NCBI RefSeq assembly: GCF_000293865.2
Contig: NZ_ALKN02000006.1
Coordinates: 124,001-188,000 of the forward strand
Direction of reading: 5' to 3'
DNA from: Limnohabitans sp. Rim28
GTDB taxonomy: Bacteria > Pseudomonadota > Gammaproteobacteria > Burkholderiales > Burkholderiaceae_C
Length of the DNA stretch: 64,000 nt
Part shown: in pieces, positions 26,648 through 34,533 of the stretch
How the letters are laid out: every line of letters begins with the position of its first letter
Numbering within the stretch: the stretch's first letter is position 1
The notes under the pieces: generated by a model
What the model was told of the DNA's origin: nothing
The model's input: only the letters and a program-made list of their open reading frames with translations
The model's database searches: none
Made by a program: the position numbers and the translations under genes

Positions 26648-27079
26648 TCAAACTTTGTTGAAAAGTGGATGGAGGTTGCTGTGCTTGGCGTCAAACACCT
26701 CGGGACCAACGTCGATCTGCAGCGTGATGCCGATGTGGCGCTGCGCCATCACGGGCGCGAAAAAAGCCTGGGCCACTTCGAGCAGGGTTTGACCTGCGCG
26801 TTGCTGCGTGGCCTCGCTGCGGCCACGGCCCATGCGCACGTTCAGGTACACAAATGCGTAATCGCCCGTGCCCCCAGCCGCCCGTCCCGCCGCACCCCCA
26901 TCGGCCACCGCGTAATGCGGCGCGGGGTAAGCCAACACACGCGTGCCGCCAGTGGGGAAAACTTGTTTGCCGTCTTCGTCTTTGACGGTGAGCATGGCAT
27001 CGGCCATCTGACGGCACAGGGCGGTCATGCTGAGCTCATGGTCCAGCTGGCCAGTGTAGAGAATCACGAGGTGGGGCAT
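26648..27079 (-). CDS. hpaF: 5-carboxymethyl-2-hydroxymuconate delta-isomerase HpaF
   Basis: A 143-residue tautomerase-superfamily enzyme that isomerises 5-carboxymethyl-2-hydroxymuconate. Proline follows the initiator methionine (MPHLVI), giving the N-terminal catalytic Pro1 after Met removal; the YLNVRMGRGRS segment holds conserved arginines. A GAGGAG ribosome site precedes the ATG. The gene is between hpaD and hpaH. Confidence 0.92.
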   Translation of the reverse strand: MPHLVILYTGQLDHELSMTALCRQMADAMLTVKDEDGKQVFPTGGTRVLAYPAPHYAVADGGAAGRAAGGTGDYAFVYLNVRMGRGRSEATQQRAGQTLLEVAQAFFAPVMAQRHIGITLQIDVGPEVFDAKHSNLHPLFNKV

Positions 27080-27091
27080 GTGTCTTTCTCC

Positions 27092-28018
27092 TCAAAGCCG
27101 GGTGCTGATGGCGGTGTAGCCCTCGGCCGCGCTGGCCACCGCGGCGGGCACCAGTGCACCGTCCTGCGGCGTCACTTCGAAAATGGCATTGAGCTGGCCC
27201 GTACCACTGGCGCCGAAGTACGGCGTCACCATGTCCACCGCGCCGTCATAGCCGGTCCAGCCCAAAGCGCCCATGAGCATGGCGGTGTCGTGCATGAAGC
27301 CTTCGCCGTGGCCTTTGCTGGCGTACTCGGGCAGCATCTCGCAAAAGGCTTTCCATTCGCGCTTGCCCCACATCTGCAGGACTTGCTTGTCGAGCTGCTC
27401 CAAAAACGGGCTCCAGATCTTGTGGGCAAATTCGGGCGCCAGACCGTTTTGCGCAAAGCGGTGTGAGAGCGAGCCGCTGGCCAAAAACGCCACCTTGCCG
27501 TCGTAGTGCTTTTCCACCGCTTCGCGCATGGCCCAGCCCAGGCGGGCGCTGTCATTCAGGTAATGCACCATGCACAGCGCCGAGACCGAGACCACCTTGA
27601 AGTGCTGGTCTTCGTTCATGTAGCGCAACGGCACCAGGGTGCCGTACTCGGGGTCGAGTGTGGTGTTGTCGTGCGCCAGCGTTTCCACGCCATGCGCGTT
27701 CGCCACTTTGGCGAGCAAATGCCCCAACTCGGGGTTGCCCGGTGACTCAAACGCCATGTGGTGGATGAAGTGCGGCAACTCGTTGCTGGTGTACTCACCT
27801 TTGAAATGCGGCGCACAGTTGATGTGGTAGTTCGCATTGACCAGCCAGTGCGTGTCAAACACCACCAGCGTGTCCACCCCCAGGGCGCGGCAGCGGCGGC
27901 TGATTTCCTGATGACCGTCGATGGCGCTTTGGCGCGTGCCAAAACGCGGGCCAGGGATCTCACTCAAGTACATGCTGGGCACGTGGGTGATTTTGGCAGC
28001 GAGTGCAAGTTGGCCCAT
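27092..28018 (-). CDS. hpaD: 3,4-dihydroxyphenylacetate 2,3-dioxygenase HpaD
   Basis: A 308-residue extradiol ring-cleavage enzyme of the LigB (class III) family. It opens homoprotocatechuate to 5-carboxymethyl-2-hydroxymuconic semialdehyde using Fe(II). Metal and active-site histidines are seen in KITHVPSM near the start, FDTHWLVN near residue 56 and SGSLSHRF near residue 185. The ATG at 28018 (MGQLALAAKI) lies 2 bases after the hpaE stop; a longer frame upstream overlaps hpaE and is rejected. Confidence 0.93.
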   Translation of the reverse strand: MGQLALAAKITHVPSMYLSEIPGPRFGTRQSAIDGHQEISRRCRALGVDTLVVFDTHWLVNANYHINCAPHFKGEYTSNELPHFIHHMAFESPGNPELGHLLAKVANAHGVETLAHDNTTLDPEYGTLVPLRYMNEDQHFKVVSVSALCMVHYLNDSARLGWAMREAVEKHYDGKVAFLASGSLSHRFAQNGLAPEFAHKIWSPFLEQLDKQVLQMWGKREWKAFCEMLPEYASKGHGEGFMHDTAMLMGALGWTGYDGAVDMVTPYFGASGTGQLNAIFEVTPQDGALVPAAVASAAEGYTAISTRL

Positions 28019-28020
28019 GG

Positions 28021-29496
28021 TCAGACCCCCCAATGCGGAATGTGGTGGCCGCCCAGCGACACCGCCACGTTTTTGGGCTCGCAGAACACTTCGTAGCTCC
28101 AGGTGCCGCCCTCGCGGCCGGTGCCGCTGGCTTTGGTGCCACCAAAGGGTTGGCGCAGATCGCGCACGTTCTGGCTGTTGACAAAGCACATGCCGGCCTC
28201 GAGCGCAGCGGCCACGCGGTGGGCACGGCCCAGGTTTTCGGTCCAGACGTAGCTGGAGAGTCCATATTCGATGTCGTTGGCTTTTTCAATCGCATCCTGC
28301 TCGTCCTTGAACGGGATCAGGCAAGCCACAGGGCCGAAGATTTCCTCTTGTGCGATGCGCATGCGGTTGTCGACATCGGCGAACACCGTGGGCCAAACGA
28401 AGTTGCCGTTCTTCACATGCGCGGGCAAGTCGGCAGCGTAGCCGGGTTGGTTCAGACCGCCGCACAGCATCGTGGCGCCCTCTTGGGGGCCGAGTTCGAT
28501 GTAGCTGCGAACCTTGGCCAGGTGGGCTCTGGAGATCATCGGGCCGACGATGGTTTTTTCATCGAGCGGGTCGCCCACGGTGATGCGCTTGGCCCGCTCG
28601 GCAAACCTGGCCGCAAAGTCGGCATAAATGCTTTGTTGCACCAGGATGCGGCTGCCGGCGGTGCAGCGCTCGCCGTTGTTGCTGAAGATCATGAAGATGG
28701 CAGCATCCAGGGCGCGGTCTAAATCGGCGTCTTCAAAGATCACGAAGGGGCTCTTACCACCGAGTTCCATGCTGAACTTCTTGAGGCCCGCGCTCTGCAC
28801 GATGCGGTTGCCCGTGACGGTAGAACCGGTGAAGCTGATGGCGCGCACATCGCGGTGCGAGACCAGCGGCTCGCCCGCTTGCTTGCCGTAACCGTGCACC
28901 AGGTTGAGCACGCCAGCGGGCACCCCCGCCTCCAGCGCCAGCTCGCCCAAACGCGCAGCGCTCAGGGGTGACAACTCGCTCATCTTAAGCACGGCGGTGT
29001 TGCCAAAAGCCAGGCACGGCGCGACCTTCCAGGTGGCGGTCATGAAGGGCACGTTCCAGGGGCTGATGAGCGCGCACACGCCCACCGGGTGGAACAGGGT
29101 GTAGTTCAGGTGCGTGGGCGTGGGGTAAGTGTGGCCGTCCACGCGGGTGCACATTTCGGCGAAGTAATGGAAGTTATCGGCCGCACGCGGCACCAGCTGC
29201 TTGCCGGTCTGGCTGATGGTCTGGCCGCAGTCCTTCGTTTCCGTCTCTGAAATCTCGGGCACGTGTTTCGTGATCAGGTCGCCCAGCTTGCGCATGATCT
29301 TGGCGCGCTCAGTGGCCGGTGTGTTCGCCCATTTGGGGAAGGCGGCCTTGGCGGCGGCCACAGCGGCGTTCACTTCTGCCTCGCCCCCCGATGCGACCTC
29401 GGCCAGCACTTCTTGCGTGGCCGGGTTGATGGTCTCGAAATAATCGCTGCCGGCCACGCTTTGGCCATTGATCAGGTGGTTGATTCTCATGTTCAT
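28021..29496 (-). CDS. hpaE: 5-carboxymethyl-2-hydroxymuconate semialdehyde dehydrogenase HpaE
   Basis: A 491-residue NAD-dependent aldehyde dehydrogenase. The catalytic Glu is in MELGGKSP, the catalytic Cys is in NNGERCTAGSR, and the cofactor loop SFTGSTVTGNRI is intact. It oxidises the ring-cleavage product of HpaD. The ATG at 29496 overlaps the hpaG2 stop as ATGA; a second ATG two codons later is possible. The C-terminus has the PFGGTKASGTGREGG motif typical of this subfamily. Confidence 0.94.
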   Translation of the reverse strand: MNMRINHLINGQSVAGSDYFETINPATQEVLAEVASGGEAEVNAAVAAAKAAFPKWANTPATERAKIMRKLGDLITKHVPEISETETKDCGQTISQTGKQLVPRAADNFHYFAEMCTRVDGHTYPTPTHLNYTLFHPVGVCALISPWNVPFMTATWKVAPCLAFGNTAVLKMSELSPLSAARLGELALEAGVPAGVLNLVHGYGKQAGEPLVSHRDVRAISFTGSTVTGNRIVQSAGLKKFSMELGGKSPFVIFEDADLDRALDAAIFMIFSNNGERCTAGSRILVQQSIYADFAARFAERAKRITVGDPLDEKTIVGPMISRAHLAKVRSYIELGPQEGATMLCGGLNQPGYAADLPAHVKNGNFVWPTVFADVDNRMRIAQEEIFGPVACLIPFKDEQDAIEKANDIEYGLSSYVWTENLGRAHRVAAALEAGMCFVNSQNVRDLRQPFGGTKASGTGREGGTWSYEVFCEPKNVAVSLGGHHIPHWGV

Positions 29497-30257
29497 GCTT
29501 TCACAAGGGTGTTGGTGAGCGCCCCGATGCCTTCGATCTCGGTGACCACCACATCGCCGGGGTTCACGTTCACGATGCCATCGGGCGTGCCGGTCAGGAT
29601 CAGGTCGCCGGGGTTGAGCGTCATGAAGCTGCTGAAGTACTCGATCAGCGTGGGCACATCGAAAATCATGTCGGCGGTGCTGCCGCTTTGCGTGACCTGG
29701 CCGTTCACGGTGGTCTGCAGCTTCAGGGCCATCGGATTTGGAATGTCGGCCGCATTCACCAACCAGGGGCCGATGGGTGTGCAGGTGTCGCGGTTCTTCA
29801 CCCGCAGATTGGGGCGGTACCAGTTCTCCAGGTAGTCGCGGATGGCGTAGTCGTTGGCCACGCTGTAACCGCCCACAAAGCCGTAGGCATCGGCCTTCTT
29901 GACACGCCGCGCGGTGCGGCCAATGACCACGGCCAGCTCGCATTCGTAGTGCATGTAGGCCACTTGCTCAGGTCGCTTGGTGAAGGCTTTGTGCCCGATC
30001 AGCGAGGCCTCGCCTTTCATGAACGCGAGGGGCTCTTCCGGGGCTTTGAAAGCCAATTCCTTGGCGTGGTCCGCGTAGTTCAGGCCCAGTGCGATCACGG
30101 TGCGGGCCTGCGGCACGGGCGAGAGGGGGGGCAACCAGACGACGTCGTCAAAGGCCACGCGATGGCCTTTGTGCGGGCCTTGGGTGATGTGCAACCGGCC
30201 ATGTTCTTCCACGGCTTGCTGGATGGCACCCGACCAGGCAATGCGTGCGTGCTTCAT
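29493..30257 (-). CDS. hpaG2: HpaG2, C-terminal-type unit of 2-hydroxyhepta-2,4-diene-1,7-dioate isomerase/decarboxylase
   Basis: A 254-residue FAH-superfamily enzyme. The motifs ALGLNYADHAKE, the acidic metal ligands in YECELAVVIGRTAR and the GDLILTGTPDGI loop are present. In E. coli the two halves of HpaG are one protein; here they are two genes joined by an ATGA overlap, as in Pseudomonas. It decarboxylates 5-oxo-pent-3-ene-1,2,5-tricarboxylate and isomerises the product. The start at 30257 is set by the overlap with hpaG1. Confidence 0.92.
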   Translation of the reverse strand: MKHARIAWSGAIQQAVEEHGRLHITQGPHKGHRVAFDDVVWLPPLSPVPQARTVIALGLNYADHAKELAFKAPEEPLAFMKGEASLIGHKAFTKRPEQVAYMHYECELAVVIGRTARRVKKADAYGFVGGYSVANDYAIRDYLENWYRPNLRVKNRDTCTPIGPWLVNAADIPNPMALKLQTTVNGQVTQSGSTADMIFDVPTLIEYFSSFMTLNPGDLILTGTPDGIVNVNPGDVVVTEIEGIGALTNTLVKA

Positions 30258-30925
30258 GCGGCACCTCCGACTTGGACAGACACAGACGCAAAACCGGGCG
30301 CAGAAATGACCACACGATCCCCTGGTTTGGCACGCGGACGTGTGCCATCGATCAGGCAATCGGTACCCACCATCAGCACATCGCCCGGTTGCAGCGTCAT
30401 GAACTCACCCACATCGACCAGCAGGGTGGGCAGGTCACGCACCAACGCCCGAAGGTCCACTGTTTGCACCAGATCGCCATTGCGGTGCACATCCATGTGC
30501 AGCGCAGTCCATTCAGACACTGCGCCGAACGTGGGTTGCTCCGGCAACGCCAAAAAGCCATCGCGGCAACGGAACTTGACCGGTGGGCGGTAATAGCTGG
30601 CGTGCGGTACCGACCAATCGCACAAAAGCGCAGCACTCGCCACTTGGCCGCCCTGACCCATGACCAAGCCCAGGGTTGCGCCGATGTCGACCTCTGTGAC
30701 GCCGTCTTGCAGCCACAGGTTTTGTCCGGCTGGGGAGAAGGTATTGGCCGATTTGACGTAGAGCACGGGCGCTTGGGGCGCGGCCTTGTGCGGGTCTTGC
30801 GTCATGCGCGGGGCCCAAAGGTCCCACTCACGACGGAAGTTGAGCAAGGTGCCATACACCGTGCCTTGAGGCTGCCAAGCTGGGTTTGCACGGGCCGTGT
30901 TGAGAGAGATGGGGCTTGTAGACAT
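30254..30925 (-). CDS. hpaG1: HpaG1, N-terminal-type unit of the HpaG isomerase/decarboxylase
   Basis: A 223-residue FAH-superfamily protein, shorter and more divergent than HpaG2. GTVYGTLLNFRREW, LYVKSANTFSPAG and the GDVLMVGTDCLIDG loop are characteristic of the HpaG N-terminal repeat. A GAGGAA site precedes the ATG at 30925, four bases after the hpaR stop. It works with HpaG2 as a heteromer, by analogy with the fused enzyme. Confidence 0.9.
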   Translation of the reverse strand: MSTSPISLNTARANPAWQPQGTVYGTLLNFRREWDLWAPRMTQDPHKAAPQAPVLYVKSANTFSPAGQNLWLQDGVTEVDIGATLGLVMGQGGQVASAALLCDWSVPHASYYRPPVKFRCRDGFLALPEQPTFGAVSEWTALHMDVHRNGDLVQTVDLRALVRDLPTLLVDVGEFMTLQPGDVLMVGTDCLIDGTRPRAKPGDRVVISAPGFASVSVQVGGAA

Positions 30926-30928
30926 CGC

Positions 30929-31420
30929 TTATTCCTCGACCGTCGCGGTATCGGGTTCTTGGGTTTGTGCGCCGGGCACTTCCAGTGCAATCAGCTGGTC
31001 CAGCAGGTGGTACAAGGCCGTCAGTTGCGTTGGCCCCAAATGCTGGGCCATCCAGGTGTAATGCGCCTCGATGGTTTGCGACAAGGCCTGCACTTTGGCC
31101 AGTCCTGCTGGCGTGGCCCGCACCACGGTGCGTCGGGCATCTTGCGGACAGCGCTGGCGTTCAATCAAGCCATCGCGGGCCATTCGGGTCAACACCCCGG
31201 TCAAGCTGGGGCCCAGCAAAAAGGCTTCGGTGGCCACACGGCCGGTTTCGACGCCGCCAGGCTCGTGCGCATGCTCACCCAAAACGCGCAACACGCGCCA
31301 TTGTTGGTCTGACAGCCCATGCTCTCGCAAACTCGGTCGGGTGTGCAGCATCACGGCTTCGCGCGCTTCGAGCAAAAGGCGCGGCAGGTTGCGGTGGGCA
31401 AAAGCGGTGTTGGCAGTCAT
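30929..31420 (-). CDS. hpaR: Homoprotocatechuate degradation regulator HpaR (MarR family)
   Basis: A 163-residue MarR-family winged-helix repressor. The start RNLPRLLLEAREAVMLHTRPSLREHGLSDQQWRV-type region, the recognition helix with LGPSLTGVLTRMARDGL and the wing with RCPQDARRTVVRAT are visible (quoted here only in part as landmarks). It is the first gene of the hpa operon. Its start codon is overlapped by a near-perfect palindrome and there is no Shine-Dalgarno sequence, consistent with autorepression and possibly a very short leader. The inducer is expected to be homoprotocatechuate or 4-hydroxyphenylacetate. Confidence 0.92.
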   Translation of the reverse strand: MTANTAFAHRNLPRLLLEAREAVMLHTRPSLREHGLSDQQWRVLRVLGEHAHEPGGVETGRVATEAFLLGPSLTGVLTRMARDGLIERQRCPQDARRTVVRATPAGLAKVQALSQTIEAHYTWMAQHLGPTQLTALYHLLDQLIALEVPGAQTQEPDTATVEE

Positions 31421-31442
31421 TTATTTAACATGTTAAATGAAT
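31419..31442. promoter_or_regulatory. Probable HpaR operator
   Basis: A 16-bp perfect palindrome ATTTAACATGTTAAAT (31423-31438) extends to 24 bp with one mismatched pair. It covers the hpaR start region and would let the repressor block the promoter of the whole hpa operon. Confidence 0.7.
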
Positions 31443-31581
31443 AAAGCGACGCCGTCACGAGGGTTTTCACCAGCACACGACGCCTTCTGCGCTCGACATC
31501 CCCCTGCTGCAAGTTGAACCCCTGCTTTCTTCTCATAAGATGCAAGGCTGTTTTGAAGCCCCCCCAGATAGAGAGCTGCCC

Positions 31582-32634
31582 ATGTCATTTGCCGAATTGC
31601 TGTTGGGCCTTGCAGGACCCGTGATCCAAGCACCCATGGCCGGCGTGCAAGACCACCGGCTGACAGCCGCCGTCTGTGAGGCTGGCGGATTAGGGTCTTT
31701 GGCAGCCGCCATGCTCAGCCCTGAGGGGCTGAGGGCCGAGCTCCAAGCCTTGAGCAGCGCAACTGACCGGCCTTACAACGTCAACTTTTTCTGCCACACC
31801 CCGCCGGTGGCAGACCCTGTGCAGCAAGCCGCCTGGCAGCAGACTTTGTCGCCCTATTACGCCGGCATGGGCCTGGACCCCGCCAGCATGCCCAGCGGTG
31901 CAGGCCGCGTACCCTTTGGTCACGACAGTGCCGATGTGCTGGAGGCCTTTCGCCCAGCAGTGGTGAGTTTTCACTTTGGCCTGCCAGCGCCGGATTTGCT
32001 GGCCCGTGTCAAAAGTTGGGGCAGTCTGGTGCTGTCATCGGCCACCACCGTGCAAGAAGCCATGTGGCTCCAAGCCCATGGCGCAGATGCCGTGATCGCC
32101 CAAGGCTTAGAGGCGGGTGGGCACCGCGGCATGTTTTTAACGGATGACTTGACCACCCAAATGGGCACGTTTGCCTTGTTGCCCCAAATTGTTCAGGCTG
32201 TGCAGTTGCCCGTGATCGCCGCCGGGGGCATTGGTTCTGCCCAAGGCGTGGCTGCAGCACAAGCGCTGGGGGCGGCGGGTGTGCAAGTTGGCACGGCTTA
32301 CCTGTGCAGCCACGAGGCCACCACCAGCGCCCTGCACCGCGCGGCCTTGCAATCGCCCGAGGGGCAGCACACCGCATTGACCCGCCTGTTCAGCGGCCGC
32401 CCAGCGCGTGGCATCGTTAACCGCCTGATGCGCGAGCTCGGCCCACTGAACCCCGCTGCGCCGGCCTTTCCTTTGGCCACCGCAGGCATTGCGCCTTTGC
32501 GCGCCGCAGCTGAAACTCAGGGCTTGAGTGACTTCACGCCCCTGTGGTCCGGCCAAAACGCCGCCAGCGCTCGCAGCCTGAGCGCTGCCGACATCACCCG
32601 TGAAATGGTCAAGGCCTGGCGGTGCGTGGTTTGA
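31582..32634 (+). CDS. NAD(P)H-dependent flavin oxidoreductase, nitronate monooxygenase family
   Basis: A 350-residue TIM-barrel FMN protein. PVIQAPMAGVQD at the N-terminus, the VIAQGLEAGGHRG loop (about residues 170-182) with the catalytic-type His, and PVIAAGGIGSAQGV with the FMN phosphate loop are diagnostic. The family oxidises alkyl nitronates or acts as an NADH:quinone reductase. The ATG at 31582 gives the family start (MSFAELLLG). It is divergent from hpaR but has no evident link to it and lies 21 bases before radA. Confidence 0.88.
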   Translation: MSFAELLLGLAGPVIQAPMAGVQDHRLTAAVCEAGGLGSLAAAMLSPEGLRAELQALSSATDRPYNVNFFCHTPPVADPVQQAAWQQTLSPYYAGMGLDPASMPSGAGRVPFGHDSADVLEAFRPAVVSFHFGLPAPDLLARVKSWGSLVLSSATTVQEAMWLQAHGADAVIAQGLEAGGHRGMFLTDDLTTQMGTFALLPQIVQAVQLPVIAAGGIGSAQGVAAAQALGAAGVQVGTAYLCSHEATTSALHRAALQSPEGQHTALTRLFSGRPARGIVNRLMRELGPLNPAAPAFPLATAGIAPLRAAAETQGLSDFTPLWSGQNAASARSLSAADITREMVKAWRCVV

Positions 32635-32643
32635 CCTCGAAGG

Positions 32644-32649
32644 CACAAT
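32644..32649 (+). promoter_or_regulatory. -10-like box positioned for a leaderless radA start
   Basis: CACAAT ends 6 bases before the radA ATG, so transcription would begin at or next to the start codon. There is no Shine-Dalgarno sequence. The same context (AGGCACAATC...CCCCATG) precedes the gene at 34073. No clear -35 box was found. Confidence 0.35.
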
Positions 32650-32655
32650 CGCCCC

Positions 32656-34041
32656 ATGGCCAAAGACAAATCGATTTTCACCTGCACCGAATGCGGCGGC
32701 ACGAGCGCCCGCTGGATGGGCAAATGCCCCAGCTGTAACGCCTGGAACACCTTGATCGAGGGTTCGAGCGAGCCCGCTGCAGGCAAAAACCGCTTTGGTT
32801 CGGTGCATGCATCTTTAGCCCCCACGTCCGAAGTGCTGCCCCTGGCACAGATTCAAGCCGCCGACTTTGAACGCCACCCCACCGGCATCGACGAACTTGA
32901 CCGCGTGTTGGGCGGCGGCATGGTCGAGGGCGGGGTGGTGCTGATTGGCGGCGACCCGGGCATTGGCAAATCGACCCTGTTGTTGCAAGCCGTGGACGCG
33001 TTGCAGCGCAGCGGCATGAACACCCTGTATGTGACAGGCGAAGAAAGTGGTGCACAAGTGGCCATGCGCTCGCGCCGACTGGGCCTGCCAGATTCGCAAG
33101 TGCCCGTCCTGCCCGAAATTCAGCTCGAAAAAATTCTGCACACCCTGCAAGCACGCCAGCCGGGCATTGCCATCATCGACTCCATTCAGACGGTGTATTC
33201 GGACCAACTCACCAGCGCCCCCGGATCGGTCGCCCAGGTGCGCGAATGCGCGGCGCACCTGACACGCACCGCCAAATCCACCGGGACCACCATCGTGCTG
33301 GTCGGTCACGTCACCAAAGAGGGCGCGCTCGCTGGTCCCCGGGTGCTGGAGCACATGGTGGACACGGTGCTTTATTTTGAAGGCGACACGCATTCCAACT
33401 TCCGGCTGATCCGCGCCATCAAAAACCGCTTTGGTGCGGTCAACGAGATTGGCGTGTTCGCCATGACCGAGAAAGGCCTGAAAGGGGTGAGTAACCCCAG
33501 CGCCATCTTTTTAAGCCAGCACGCCGAGCCGGTGCCCGGCAGCTGCGTGATGGTCACACTGGAAGGCACGCGACCGCTGCTGGTGGAAATTCAAGCCTTG
33601 GTCGACAGCGGCGGCCCATCGCCCCGGCGCCTTTCTGTGGGCTTGGACCGCGACCGCCTGGCCATGCTGCTGGCGGTGCTGCACCGCCATGCAGGCGTGG
33701 CCTGCATGGACCAAGACGTGTTTGTGAACGCCGTCGGCGGCGTGCGCATCAGCGAGCCGGCAGCCGACCTGGCCGTGATGTTGGCCATCACCAGCAGCTT
33801 GCGTGGCAAAGCCCTGCCCAAAGGCTTTTTGGCCTTTGGCGAAGTGGGATTGGCGGGCGAAGTGCGCCCCGCACCGCGCGGCCAAGACCGCTTGAAAGAA
33901 GCCGCCAAACTCGGCTTCAAGGTGGCGGTGGTGCCCAAGGCCAATGCCCCGAAGAAAAACGACAAGGCGTTCGAGGGCCTGACGATTTACCCAGTCGATC
34001 GCATCGAAGAAGCCATGCAAGTGGTGCGGGGGCTGGACTGA
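32656..34041 (+). CDS. radA: DNA repair protein RadA
   Basis: A 461-residue RecA-paralogue helicase that drives branch migration in recombinational repair. The N-terminal C4 zinc finger uses Cys10, Cys13, Cys24 and Cys27; Walker A is GGDPGIGKST (Lys105); the RadA-specific KNRFG motif is at residues 256-260; and a C-terminal Lon-like domain follows from about residue 290. All key residues are intact. The gene starts 21 bases after the flavin oxidoreductase and is followed by a small membrane protein. Confidence 0.96.
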   Translation: MAKDKSIFTCTECGGTSARWMGKCPSCNAWNTLIEGSSEPAAGKNRFGSVHASLAPTSEVLPLAQIQAADFERHPTGIDELDRVLGGGMVEGGVVLIGGDPGIGKSTLLLQAVDALQRSGMNTLYVTGEESGAQVAMRSRRLGLPDSQVPVLPEIQLEKILHTLQARQPGIAIIDSIQTVYSDQLTSAPGSVAQVRECAAHLTRTAKSTGTTIVLVGHVTKEGALAGPRVLEHMVDTVLYFEGDTHSNFRLIRAIKNRFGAVNEIGVFAMTEKGLKGVSNPSAIFLSQHAEPVPGSCVMVTLEGTRPLLVEIQALVDSGGPSPRRLSVGLDRDRLAMLLAVLHRHAGVACMDQDVFVNAVGGVRISEPAADLAVMLAITSSLRGKALPKGFLAFGEVGLAGEVRPAPRGQDRLKEAAKLGFKVAVVPKANAPKKNDKAFEGLTIYPVDRIEEAMQVVRGLD

Positions 34042-34058
34042 GCGCCGCTCAAGCAAGG

Positions 34059-34064
34059 CACAAT
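34059..34064 (+). promoter_or_regulatory. -10-like box before the small membrane protein gene
   Basis: CACAAT lies 8 bases before the ATG at 34073 in nearly the same sequence context as before radA, with no ribosome site. A leaderless transcript is possible. Confidence 0.3.
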
Positions 34065-34072
34065 CTGCCCCC

Positions 34073-34486
34073 ATGAATTTCACCAAAATACTCGCGCCTC
34101 TGGCCATCCTTGTTTTCACCATCGGGGCTTGGCAGGCTTTTCAGTGGGCCGGCATCGCTTTGGCGGCTGGCGGCGTGGTCATGTGGGTGTTGCTGCACTT
34201 CACGCGCATGGTCACCATCCTCAAAAAAGCTGCCGACCGACCTATTGGCCATGTGGCCAGCGCCGTCATGCTCAATGCCAAACTGAAAAAAGGCGTTAAT
34301 TTGATGCATGTGATCGCCATGACACGCTCTTTGGGCCAGCTTTTGACGGAAAAAGACGCCCAGCCCGAGATCTTCACCTGGACCGATTCCAGTGATTCGG
34401 TGGTGACCTGCACTTTTGTGGGCGGCAAGTTGACCGAGTGGGCTTTGGTGCGCCCCGAAGTAGGCTCAGAAGAGTCAAACCCTTAA
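34073..34486 (+). CDS. Conserved small membrane protein of unknown function
   Basis: A 137-residue protein with two hydrophobic segments (about residues 8-22 and 25-42) and a soluble C-terminal part. The middle carries many Lys and a MLNAKLKKG stretch; the end is acidic. I do not recognise a domain with known function. It lies between radA and ilvE on the same strand and ends 47 bases before the ilvE start. Some close relatives may carry unrelated legacy names in databases, so names should not be trusted without evidence. Confidence 0.65.
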   Translation: MNFTKILAPLAILVFTIGAWQAFQWAGIALAAGGVVMWVLLHFTRMVTILKKAADRPIGHVASAVMLNAKLKKGVNLMHVIAMTRSLGQLLTEKDAQPEIFTWTDSSDSVVTCTFVGGKLTEWALVRPEVGSEESNP

Positions 34487-34533
34487 AATCCCGATCAACC
34501 CTATTTAATGCAGTTTCTTCAAAGGACACTTTC

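Noticed and set aside
25724..27466. A 580-codon open frame antisense to hpaH-hpaF-hpaD
   Set aside because: It spans three genuine genes on the other strand and has shadow-type composition.
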